A stretch of 64,000 nt of DNA from Bacillota bacterium. Its GTDB lineage: Bacteria > Bacillota > Clostridia > Lachnospirales > Lachnospiraceae. Made by a program: the position numbers and the translations under genes. Below the pieces are notes generated by a model. It made no database searches. It was not told where the DNA came from and was given only the letters and a program-made list of their open reading frames with translations. Below are positions 50,891 through 59,164 of this stretch, piece after piece. Positions within the stretch are counted from its first letter, which is position 1, and every line of letters begins with the position of its first letter. The stretch spans positions 62,001 to 126,000 of the forward strand of contig JAEZVF010000075.1 of the NCBI GenBank assembly GCA_023443225.1. The letters run 5' to 3'.

Positions 50891-51997
50891 TTATTCCTCT
50901 GTAGTCGTTTCTTCAGGAGTTATTTCTTCAGAAGCTGCTTCTTCAGGAGCATCCAACGCTTTAATGCTTAAGCTGATTTTCTTCTCTTCTGCATTAAAAT
51001 CAACAACCTGAGCGGTAACTTCTTCTCCAGTCTTTAATACATCAGATGGTTTATCTACATGTTCTTTAGAAATCTGAGATACATGCAATAAAGCATCTAC
51101 TCCTGGTTCTAATTCGATAAATGCACCGAAATCAGTCATTCTTGCAACTTTACCAGTTACTACTGTACCAACTGCATAGTTATCAGCTGCTTTTATCCAT
51201 GGATTTGCATCCTCAAACTTTAAGCTGAGTGCGATTTTATCACCAGAAATATCTTTTATAAGAACTTTAATAGTATCTCCTACTTTTAATACTTTCTTAG
51301 GATTATCTACTCTGCCCCATGACATTTCAGAAATATGAAGGAGACCATCAGCTCCACCTAAATCGATAAATGCACCAAAATCAGTCACATTTTTGATAAC
51401 ACCTTCTACAACCATGCCACTACTGATACGTGCAAATAATTCCTTTTGCATAACTAATTTCTTAGCTACTAATAACTGTTTACGATCTCCAATAATTCTT
51501 CTTCTCTTTGGATTAAATTCGCTAATAACAAACTCAATTTCTTCACCAGCATATTTACCTAAGTTCTTTTCATAGCTGTCGGATACTAAACTTGCAGGAA
51601 TAAAAACTCTTGCTTCATCTATAATAACGCTTAATCCGCCATCCAATACTGCTGCAACTTTTGCTTTTAATACTTCCTTATTATTAAACGCTTCTTCTAA
51701 ACGTTTGCTGCCTTTTTCTGCAGCTAATCTCTTATAGGTCAAGAGAACTTGTCCTTCACCATCGTTAACTTTTAATACTTTGGCTTGCATTACATCACCT
51801 TCGTTAACAACTGTAGTTAAGTCAACATTGGGCGCGTTTGTATATTCGCTTCGAGTAATGATTCCATCAGCTTTGTAGCCTATATTTAATACGATTTCGT
51901 CTTCTTTTACACGTATTACAGTGCCCTCTACTACCTCTCCGTTGTGTATAGTTTTTAATGACTCCTCCAATAATTGTTCAAAACTCATTTCTGACAT
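50891..51997 (-). CDS. rpsA: S1 RNA-binding protein, RpsA-like with four S1 domains
   Basis: 368 residues with four S1 repeats: from ~17 (GEVVEGTVIRVKEDEIVLNIGYKADG), ~103 (LKAKVAAVLDGGLSVIIDEARVFIPAS), ~195 (GMVVEGVIKNVTDFGAFIDLGGADGLLHISEMSWGRV) and ~280 (GTVVTGKVARMTDFGAFIELEPGVDALLHVSQIS). The last 20 residues are acidic Glu/Thr-rich. Firmicute S1 forms are shorter than the six-domain Proteobacterial S1. Start overlaps ispH by 13 bases; in many clostridia the two are fused. Confidence 0.9.
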   Translation of the reverse strand: MSEMSFEQLLEESLKTIHNGEVVEGTVIRVKEDEIVLNIGYKADGIITRSEYTNAPNVDLTTVVNEGDVMQAKVLKVNDGEGQVLLTYKRLAAEKGSKRLEEAFNNKEVLKAKVAAVLDGGLSVIIDEARVFIPASLVSDSYEKNLGKYAGEEIEFVISEFNPKRRRIIGDRKQLLVAKKLVMQKELFARISSGMVVEGVIKNVTDFGAFIDLGGADGLLHISEMSWGRVDNPKKVLKVGDTIKVLIKDISGDKIALSLKFEDANPWIKAADNYAVGTVVTGKVARMTDFGAFIELEPGVDALLHVSQISKEHVDKPSDVLKTGEEVTAQVVDFNAEEKKISLSIKALDAPEEAASEEITPEETTTEE

Positions 51998-52827
51998 GCA
52001 GTGTGAACCTCCTTGATAATATTGTTTGGGGTGGATGCCCCTGCTGTAATACCTACGCTACGAAAAGATTGGAGTTCCTCCAAATTCAGGTCTCTAAGTG
52101 TCTGTATATAGTAAGTATTTTCACATTCTAATTTAGCTATTTCGTATAGCTTTTGGGTATTCGAACTATGCAGTGCACCAATTACAATCATCGCATCTGA
52201 TTCTCTAGCAAGCTGTCTTGCTTCGGTCTGTCGTTCCTCGGTGGCATTGCATATCGTATTTAGAACAATTATATCATAACCCTTTTTTGATATAATTTCA
52301 ACTATATCTTGAAAATTCTTGTAATTATATGTCGTCTGAGACACCATGCAAATTGTACTATTTCCAGATAAATCAATGCTTTTGGCATCTGATATTGATT
52401 CAATAACAGTATAATTATCATCGCACCATCCTTTTATTCCTTCAACTTCCGGATGCTTGTCATTCCCAACAATGACAATATGATGACCTAACTCACTATG
52501 TTCTTCTACTATTCTATGGATTTTTAAAACAAACGGACAGGTTGCATCTACAGTATTTAATCCCTGCGCTTTGATGATATCATAGACTTCCTTAGATACA
52601 CCATGAGATCGTATAATTATTGTACCCTCAGTAATTGCTTTTAATTCTTCGATTGATTGAATCAAGGCAACACCTTTACTGGCTAAATCGTCAACAACTT
52701 CATCATTATGAATAATCGGTCCGTAAGTATAAACCTTATTTCCACGTTTCGTTTCTTCATAAACCATATCTACTGCTCTTTTAACACCAAAGCAAAATCC
52801 TGCCGTTTTTGCTAATTTAACTTTCAT
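51985..52827 (-). CDS. ispH: 4-hydroxy-3-methylbut-2-enyl diphosphate reductase
   Basis: 280 residues. The three [4Fe-4S] cysteines are in TAGFCFGVKRAV, VDATCPFVLK and NTICNATEERQ; substrate-binding His in SHGVSKEV and SSNTQKLYEI are present. Last step of the MEP isoprenoid pathway. ATG at 52827 overlaps the cmk stop (ATGA). Confidence 0.96.
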   Translation of the reverse strand: MKVKLAKTAGFCFGVKRAVDMVYEETKRGNKVYTYGPIIHNDEVVDDLASKGVALIQSIEELKAITEGTIIIRSHGVSKEVYDIIKAQGLNTVDATCPFVLKIHRIVEEHSELGHHIVIVGNDKHPEVEGIKGWCDDNYTVIESISDAKSIDLSGNSTICMVSQTTYNYKNFQDIVEIISKKGYDIIVLNTICNATEERQTEARQLARESDAMIVIGALHSSNTQKLYEIAKLECENTYYIQTLRDLNLEELQSFRSVGITAGASTPNNIIKEVHTACQK

Positions 52828-53504
52828 AGGCAAGTACCTTCTTTTTGTTGGTATAATGCAATAATGGTATCAACCACCTGATTAATTGTCAAATTGGAAG
52901 AATCAATCAAAACAGCATCCTCTGCCTGACGAAGTGGTGAAATCTCACGATTCATATCCTGATGATCTCTTGCTATAATATCTTGTTCAATCTCGTTTAA
53001 ATCACACAAAACTCCTTTGTCAGTAAGTTCCATATACCGTCTTCTTGCACGTTCCAATGAACTGGCAGTCAGATATACTTTAAGATCAGCATTCGGCAGG
53101 ACCACAGTTCCTATATCTCGGCCATCCATGATTACATTAGACGTTACCGCTAATTCTCGCTGCAATTCAACCATTTTAGTTCTTACATCATTATGTTTTG
53201 CTACAGCAGATGCCATTTTTCCTACTTCCTCTGTTCGAAGCAAAGTTGTTACATTTTCATCATTTAATATTACCTGCTGTTCACCATCTTGGTACTGTAT
53301 CGTCACGTGAATGGATTTACAGGCTTTCGCTATTTCTGTACTATCATTGACATCGACATTTTGCTGTATCACATATAAAGCCATTGCGCGGTACATGGCA
53401 CCAGTATCCACATAAATGAATCCCAGTTTCTTTGCAATATTTTTTGCAATTGTACTTTTACCGGCTCCGGCAGGACCATCAATGGCTATGTTATAATTCT
53501 TCAT
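52824..53504 (-). CDS. cmk: Cytidylate kinase
   Basis: 226 residues. P-loop IDGPAGAGKSTIAKNIAKKLG, DTGAMYRAMALY, VIMDGRDIGTVVLPNADLKVYLTAS. Phosphorylates CMP/dCMP. Heads the cmk-ispH-rpsA block, which is translationally coupled through overlapping stop and start codons. Confidence 0.97.
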   Translation of the reverse strand: MKNYNIAIDGPAGAGKSTIAKNIAKKLGFIYVDTGAMYRAMALYVIQQNVDVNDSTEIAKACKSIHVTIQYQDGEQQVILNDENVTTLLRTEEVGKMASAVAKHNDVRTKMVELQRELAVTSNVIMDGRDIGTVVLPNADLKVYLTASSLERARRRYMELTDKGVLCDLNEIEQDIIARDHQDMNREISPLRQAEDAVLIDSSNLTINQVVDTIIALYQQKEGTCL

Positions 53505-53567
53505 CTTGTTTCTCCCATCGTTTTTATTAAGTAAAGCTGTTTTACTGCTTTAAATCTCACGCCGGGG

Positions 53568-53599
53568 CAATTGCAATTAGCAATTGCAATTAGCAATTA
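53568..53599. repeat. 13-bp tandem repeat, about 2.5 copies
   Basis: CAATTGCAATTAG at 53568-53580 and 53581-53593, then CAATTA. Each unit contains the palindrome CAATTG. It lies in the gap upstream of cmk and downstream of the HI0933-family gene. Confidence 0.85.
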
Positions 53600-53609
53600 A
53601 TAATTTCAT

Positions 53610-54887
53610 TTATACTGCAGTTCCAGCAGTATATCCAGTGGACCAGGCAATCTGAAGATTAAAACCTCCTGTTAAGGCATCTAAGTCAAGCACTTCACCT
53701 GCAAAATAAACATTTGATACCAATTTTGATTCCATGGTAGAAGGATTCACTTCCTTTACCTGAATCCCTCCCTTGGTTATTACTGCTTCATTATAATCCC
53801 TAAGTCTTGTAATGTGAAATTCTAATCCCTTTAATACATTTGCCAATCTGGCACGCTCTTCTCTGGTAATGAGATTTACCTTTTTATCCGGGTCAATTTT
53901 ACTTAATGCTATTATAACTGGAATTAGCTTTCGTGGCAATAGCTGATCTAACGCATTCTTATATTGTTTATTACTAAATTCTTCAAAATCCCTCAAAATT
54001 CTAGCATCTAGCTGTTCATTCGATAACGCCGGCTTTAAATCAATTGAGAGTAATAAGTCTTTATTTTCAATATATTTTATGCAGAAACTGCTCGCACTTA
54101 AAATCACCGGGCCGCTGACACCGTAGTGGGTAAAGAGCAATTCGCCAAAATCCGAATATACCTCTTTATTCTTAGAAGTAATACGGATTTTAATATTTTT
54201 TAGTGATAATCCTTGCAGTTCTTTTGCTGTGTCTACTTCCAATACATTCATTGGTACTAAGGAAGGATATAATTTTGTAACTGAATGTCCCATATTCTTT
54301 GCAAAACGAAATCCATCTCCATTGGAACCAGTGGCTTGATATGATAATCCACCTGTGGCTATGATGATTTTATCTCCATACAAAACATCCTGGTTCTTTA
54401 TTTTTACACCGTGAAATTTATTGTCTTTTATTATAATATCATTGACTTCATAACCATAGCGAATATCAACATCTAATCTTTTTAACTCCCTAAGCATTGC
54501 CGCTATTACATCAGAGGATTTATCAGACTCTGGAAACACTCGATTTCCTCTTTCAATCTTAGTTTTAAGTCCTAGCCCTTCAAAGAAATCAATAACATCA
54601 AAGTTGTTATACGCATAAAAAGAGCCATAAAGGAATTTGGGATTTGTTATCACATTTTGAAACAGCTCTTCCATGTCACAGGCATTTGTCAGATTGCATC
54701 TTCCCTTACCTGTGATAAATAATTTTTTACCTAATTTATCATTCTTCTCTAGCAAAACGACCTGCCTGCCATTTCTTGCTGCAAATATTGCGGCAAACAT
54801 ACCTGCCGCACCACCACCGACAACAATTACTTTTGTTTTATCTTTAATATTGCACAACCTCCCTATACAGCGAAAGAATTCCAACAC
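53610..54887 (-). CDS. FAD-dependent oxidoreductase, HI0933/YhiN family
   Basis: 425 residues as read. Dinucleotide-binding VIVVGGGAAGMFAAIFAARNG, then the family pattern KLFITGKGRCNLTN, VFPESDKSSDV, IIATGGLSYQATGSNGDG, and C-terminal VYFAGEVLDLDALTGGFNLQIAWSTGYTAG. Function of the family is not settled. The start is unclear: 18 residues precede the usual N terminus, and the strong AGGGAGG at about 54855 points to a start near 54845, where the only in-frame codon is ATT. The GTG at 54887 has no ribosome site. Confidence 0.88.
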   Translation of the reverse strand: MLEFFRCIGRLCNIKDKTKVIVVGGGAAGMFAAIFAARNGRQVVLLEKNDKLGKKLFITGKGRCNLTNACDMEELFQNVITNPKFLYGSFYAYNNFDVIDFFEGLGLKTKIERGNRVFPESDKSSDVIAAMLRELKRLDVDIRYGYEVNDIIIKDNKFHGVKIKNQDVLYGDKIIIATGGLSYQATGSNGDGFRFAKNMGHSVTKLYPSLVPMNVLEVDTAKELQGLSLKNIKIRITSKNKEVYSDFGELLFTHYGVSGPVILSASSFCIKYIENKDLLLSIDLKPALSNEQLDARILRDFEEFSNKQYKNALDQLLPRKLIPVIIALSKIDPDKKVNLITREERARLANVLKGLEFHITRLRDYNEAVITKGGIQVKEVNPSTMESKLVSNVYFAGEVLDLDALTGGFNLQIAWSTGYTAGTAV

Positions 54888-54930
54888 TTTTTTATATGTC
54901 AGAATTCTTTGTGTTTTCGTATGTTTTATT

Positions 54931-55584
54931 TTAATTCGTCATGGTACCATCCAGATAAACTTCATTAAGTTCAAATTCAAAATGACCTGAGGAATAAGCA
55001 CGTCCCTCTTCACGGAAAATTACTTTTGGATATTTGTCTTTTAAATTATCTACAAGACTTCGTGCAAAAGCACTTAAAATTGTGTCTTCCAAACCACCAC
55101 CCACATTAGTTAACGGGGGCTGATCTGATAGAAAACTAACAACAACGGCATCCCCTTCCGTAGTTACTGGCTCAAGACCTACTGTAACCAAACGGTCGGC
55201 TAAAGAATCTGCTACCAAGTCCACAATTAATTGCGGGGTAATTTCACTTTCTGCCGGAATTAGTGCAGTAACCATCTCAACTTCAAGGGTAGATTCATTC
55301 ATTGTATAAATGGATATTTCCTTAGTAGCTACTGCTTCTACAACTTCCGTATCCGTTTCTTCTGTAGTGTCATTGATAGCATTTACAACTGAATCTTGTG
55401 ATTGAGTATCTTTTTCGTCATTATTACTTTGAGTATCTAACGTGTTGTCTATTGTATTTTCCATGGAATTAGTAACTGATGAATCATTATCTTGTTTCTT
55501 ATTAGGCTGTTTGCAAGCACTTACCGATAAAGCTAATGCAATCATCATAATACAGAAAATTCTTCTTTTATTTCTTTTATTCAT
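54931..55584 (-). CDS. Lipoprotein with GerMN-like C-terminal domain
   Basis: 217 residues. Lipobox ALALSVSAC, then an Asn/Asp/Thr-rich disordered region to ~80, then a domain with SIYTMNESTLEVEMVTALIP, ITPQLIVDLVADSLADRL and ILSAFARSLVDNLKDKYPKVIF that fits the GerMN (sporulation and germination) pattern. AAGGAGTGATATT precedes ATG at 55584. Exported and anchored; role in spores is inferred only from the domain. Confidence 0.7.
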   Translation of the reverse strand: MNKRNKRRIFCIMMIALALSVSACKQPNKKQDNDSSVTNSMENTIDNTLDTQSNNDEKDTQSQDSVVNAINDTTEETDTEVVEAVATKEISIYTMNESTLEVEMVTALIPAESEITPQLIVDLVADSLADRLVTVGLEPVTTEGDAVVVSFLSDQPPLTNVGGGLEDTILSAFARSLVDNLKDKYPKVIFREEGRAYSSGHFEFELNEVYLDGTMTN

Positions 55585-55723
55585 AATATCACTCCTTACC
55601 TTTAACATAATTGCAATTTTATAATATTCTTTAACTATGTCATTTTTATGTTATTTTATTGTTATTTTAAGGCTTTTTATGCCATAGGTAATTGTGATAT
55701 TATCTGTAATATAGTTTTGTATT

Positions 55724-56974
55724 TTAACTTTCGTATGATTTAATTATAACCTGACGTAATAAGTTTAATGCATTGATAACTGTAGCTTCTCTAATCTTTT
55801 GTCGATTGCCTTTGAAATGGAACTCCTTTACGGTCACAGTATTGTTAAGAGCACAAGCAATAAATACAAGTCCTACTGGTTTTTTTTCAGTTCCACCATC
55901 GGGTCCTGCAAGACCGGTTGTGGCAAGTGACACACTGCTACCGGATGTAGCAATAGCTCCTAAAGCCATTTCACGGGCTGTTTCACTGCTTACTGCACCA
56001 AAGCGTTCAAGAGTGCTTCCAGAAACTTGCACATACTTTTGTTTTGCTTCATTTGAATATGTTATAAAACCTTCTTCAAAAACCCTAGATGCACCAGACA
56101 CATTAACAATTCTTCCAGCCAGTAATCCCGCTGTGCAGGATTCTACAGTAGTAAGTGTTAGATGATTTTTAATCAGTAACCCAACTACGACATCTTCCAG
56201 TGCTTCATTCTCATTGCTGGTATATACAAATCCTGCAAAACGATTCTTAAGCTCGTTCACAACAGGAAAAACGACAGCTTTTCCTTGATCCACACTATCG
56301 ACTTTTGCGGTTACGCGAAGATGTACCTCGCTGGTTTTTGCATAAGGTGCTATAGTAGGGTTTGATTGACCATCAATTAGGTCAGCAATCATGGTTTCAA
56401 CCTTACTTTCTCCGATACCACATATTTTCACCATTTCAGAATACAATGTACAATTTTGTTTCTGAGCTAGATATGGATAAATACTCTGTTCAAACATCGG
56501 TATCAGCTCATTTGGCGGACCGGGCAATAGAATAACTGTCTTTCCTTCCTCTGTCTTAACAAGCAGCCCCGGAGCTGTACCATTATCATTGTCTACAGCC
56601 GTAGAACCTTCAATAATCAATGATTGTTTCCAATTGTTATCTGTAATGTCTGCATGAATCCCTTCAAAATAAGCAGAAATTCTTTCTTTTGTATGAACAT
56701 CTTCTACTAAGGCTTTTTTCAAAATTGCAGCAGTTACTTCCTTGGTTAAGTCGTCTTTTGTAGGTCCTAAGCCGCCTGTTAAAATCACCAAATCTGAACG
56801 GGATAATGCAATTTTAATTACTTCAGATAAACGTTCTTCATTATCACCAACGGAGATTTGATAGTAATTTGAAATTCCTAACTCAGCACACTTTCTTGCA
56901 AGATAATTCGCATTTGTATTGACAATATTACCAAGAAGTATCTCTGTTCCAACACTTATTAGTTCTGCAACCAC
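55724..56974 (-). CDS. cinA: CinA family (competence/damage-inducible protein; nicotinamide-nucleotide amidase)
   Basis: 416 residues. N-terminal MoaB-like domain (ELISVGTEILLGNIVNTNANYLA, LVILTGGLGPTKDDLT, ILLPGPPNELIPMFE) and C-terminal CinA amidase domain (TTVESCTAGLLAGRIVNVSGASRVFEEGFITYSNEAK; ATTGLAGPDGGTEKKPVGLVF). Recycles NMN and acts on pyridine nucleotides. 17 bases after pgsA. Confidence 0.95.
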   Translation of the reverse strand: MVAELISVGTEILLGNIVNTNANYLARKCAELGISNYYQISVGDNEERLSEVIKIALSRSDLVILTGGLGPTKDDLTKEVTAAILKKALVEDVHTKERISAYFEGIHADITDNNWKQSLIIEGSTAVDNDNGTAPGLLVKTEEGKTVILLPGPPNELIPMFEQSIYPYLAQKQNCTLYSEMVKICGIGESKVETMIADLIDGQSNPTIAPYAKTSEVHLRVTAKVDSVDQGKAVVFPVVNELKNRFAGFVYTSNENEALEDVVVGLLIKNHLTLTTVESCTAGLLAGRIVNVSGASRVFEEGFITYSNEAKQKYVQVSGSTLERFGAVSSETAREMALGAIATSGSSVSLATTGLAGPDGGTEKKPVGLVFIACALNNTVTVKEFHFKGNRQKIREATVINALNLLRQVIIKSYES

Positions 56975-56991
56975 AATGACAAGCCTTCTTT

Positions 56992-57534
56992 CTAAATATT
57001 TTTTTCATTTAATACATTTTTGTTCTTATATAAATAGTCTAATAGAGATATCACCGTAAGTAGTAATGACAGGTAAATAAAGATTTGCTCCAATATATTA
57101 ATAATGGGAGTATCAAGGTTTAAAATTAACAAAATACACATTATCATCTGTGCAGTGGTTTTAAATTTCCCCCAATAACTTGCAGCTATCACAACACCAT
57201 TATCAGAAGCAACAAGGCGGAACCCACTGATTATAAATTCACGAGCAATTATGATAATAATAATCCATGCAGGTACCAAATTTAATTCTACAAAGCAGAT
57301 TAATGCAGATGAAACTAAAAGTTTATCTGCTAATGGGTCTGCAAATTTCCCAAAATTCGTTACTAAGTGATATTTTCTTGCTAGGTATCCGTCTAAGGCA
57401 TCAGATAGACATGCAACAACAAAGATAATAGTAGCAATTAAATTTCCAGCTGGTAAATCTAGAAATAAATAGGTGATTAAAAAAATTGGAATCATAAACA
57501 CTCTTGCAATCGTAATTTTATTCGGCAAATTCAT
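56992..57534 (-). CDS. pgsA: CDP-diacylglycerol-glycerol-3-phosphate 3-phosphatidyltransferase
   Basis: 180 residues, four to five membrane segments. Contains the CDP-alcohol phosphotransferase signature: SDALDGYLARKYHLVTNFGKFADPLADK. Makes phosphatidylglycerol phosphate. ATG at 57534 follows AAAGGATGTGTTATT; the frame upstream overlaps rimO. Between rimO and cinA, as usual. Confidence 0.94.
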   Translation of the reverse strand: MNLPNKITIARVFMIPIFLITYLFLDLPAGNLIATIIFVVACLSDALDGYLARKYHLVTNFGKFADPLADKLLVSSALICFVELNLVPAWIIIIIIAREFIISGFRLVASDNGVVIAASYWGKFKTTAQMIMCILLILNLDTPIINILEQIFIYLSLLLTVISLLDYLYKNKNVLNEKNI

Positions 57535-57550
57535 AATAACACATCCTTTC

Positions 57551-58915
57551 TTAAATAAGCTCACCAATCAAATCATATTCTTTGGCATCTGTAACCACAA
57601 CTTCAACAAATTCACCGGACATTACTTCTGCATGTGTCTGAACAAATATATAACCATCTACATTCGGTGCATCCATATATGTTCTGCCAATATAAACCTT
57701 TCCAACATCAGTACGGTTTGCTTCAACGGAGTCCTCACTATCCTCATCCGGTAATTTTCCTTCGATCATAACCCGAAGTTTTTCACCTATTCTTGTATGC
57801 GCTTTATCAAATGCTATCTGTTGTTGAATCTCCATTAGTTCAGCCTGTCTTTTCTTCTTAATGTGTTTTCGTATCTGATTTTTCATCTTTGCAGCAGGTG
57901 TATCCTCTTCTTTCGAGTAGGTAAAAACGCCAAGACGGTCAAACTGTAACTCTTTTATGAAACCTTTCAGTTCTTCATGGTCCTCTTCTGTTTCACCCGG
58001 GAATCCTGTAATCAAAGTGGTTCTCAATGCGATATTCGGAATTTCTTTACGTAACTTTCTCACTATCTCTATTAATTCTTCTTTACTGGTCTTCCTGCCC
58101 ATCCTCTTTAATACGGAATTGGATGCATGTTGTATCGGCATATCCAGGTAATTACATATTTTTTCTTCTGATTTCATTACTTCTATTAGTTCATCCGTAA
58201 TTTCTTCTGGATAACAATACAGAATTCGAATCCATTCCAATCCATCTATCCTGCATAATTCTTTCAGAAGCTTAGGCAATGATTTTTCGCCATAGATATC
58301 CTTTCCATATAAAGTGGTTTCTTGTGCTACCAAGATTAATTCCTTAATTCCGCTTTCAGCAAGCACAGTAGCTTCTTTCAACAACCGTTCCATAGGAATG
58401 CTTCTATAATTACCACGCAAGCTTGGTATTATACAGTAAGTACAATGCTTATCACAGCCCTCTGCGATTTTTAAATAGGAAAAATATCCTCCTGTTGTAT
58501 TAATTCTATTTGTTTCAACGGATGGTAGATAATCCAGTTCTTTCATCTGAACTGTTCTTTCACCTCCTAAGACGGAATCAATCACTTGAACGATGGCATC
58601 ATAGCTGGAAGTTCCCAAAACTGCATCTACTTCTTTAATTTCATTTTGTATTTCATCCTTATATCTTTGACCGAGGCATCCAGTAACAATTAAGGCCTTC
58701 AGTTTCCCAGTCGTTTTATATTCCGCCATTTCTAAGATTGTATTAATACTTTCTTCCTTTGCATCATTTATAAAACAACAGGTATTTACAATAATAATAT
58801 CTGCATCATTTTCATCATTGGTTATCTGGTAACCTCTTTCTCGAATTAAGCCAAGCATAACTTCACTATCGACTAAATTCTTATCACATCCCAGTGATAT
58901 GAATAGTATTTTCAT
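57551..58915 (-). CDS. rimO: Ribosomal protein S12 methylthiotransferase RimO
   Basis: 454 residues. N-terminal MTTase domain with FISLGCDKNLVDSEVMLG and cysteines in NTCCFINDA and VTGCLGQRY; radical SAM motif GCDKHCTYCIIPSLRG; C-terminal TRAM domain (VDGYIFVQTHAEVMSGEFVEVVVTDAKEYDLIG). Adds methylthio to the S12 Asp. First gene of rimO-pgsA-cinA. The shorter LGCDKNLVDSE variant distinguishes it from MiaB. Confidence 0.95.
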   Translation of the reverse strand: MKILFISLGCDKNLVDSEVMLGLIRERGYQITNDENDADIIIVNTCCFINDAKEESINTILEMAEYKTTGKLKALIVTGCLGQRYKDEIQNEIKEVDAVLGTSSYDAIVQVIDSVLGGERTVQMKELDYLPSVETNRINTTGGYFSYLKIAEGCDKHCTYCIIPSLRGNYRSIPMERLLKEATVLAESGIKELILVAQETTLYGKDIYGEKSLPKLLKELCRIDGLEWIRILYCYPEEITDELIEVMKSEEKICNYLDMPIQHASNSVLKRMGRKTSKEELIEIVRKLRKEIPNIALRTTLITGFPGETEEDHEELKGFIKELQFDRLGVFTYSKEEDTPAAKMKNQIRKHIKKKRQAELMEIQQQIAFDKAHTRIGEKLRVMIEGKLPDEDSEDSVEANRTDVGKVYIGRTYMDAPNVDGYIFVQTHAEVMSGEFVEVVVTDAKEYDLIGELI

Positions 58916-59107
58916 TTTTTACACCCATTGCAATTGCCACAAATAATTATTGAAAGAATCAATATGTGGCATCCTTTCTATTTTTATAATTTCTTTCAAC
59001 TTTTCCTATATAGTTCGTTTAAACCATCTTGCACAAAACATTTTAACAGCTTTCTTAACAAAAGGGAACCACTAATTCTTCTAGTTGAAATTTTAATCTG
59101 TTTATAA

Positions 59108-59151
59108 TTGACTTCTATCCCAGTTCTGATATGATATTTCTAAGATATCAT
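59108..59151 (+). promoter_or_regulatory. Promoter of the 537-residue protein gene with a palindrome over the -10
   Basis: TTGACT (59108-59113), 16-bp spacer, TATGAT (59130-59135). ATGATAT/ATATCAT (59131-59137, 59145-59151) forms a perfect 7-bp inverted repeat covering the -10 and the start of transcription, then AAGGAGGAAATTT and ATG. Confidence 0.65.
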
Positions 59152-59164
59152 AAGGAGGAAATTT

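Noticed and set aside
53568..53599. Tandem repeat considered as a CRISPR array
   Set aside because: Units are directly adjacent with no spacers and no cas genes are in the window.
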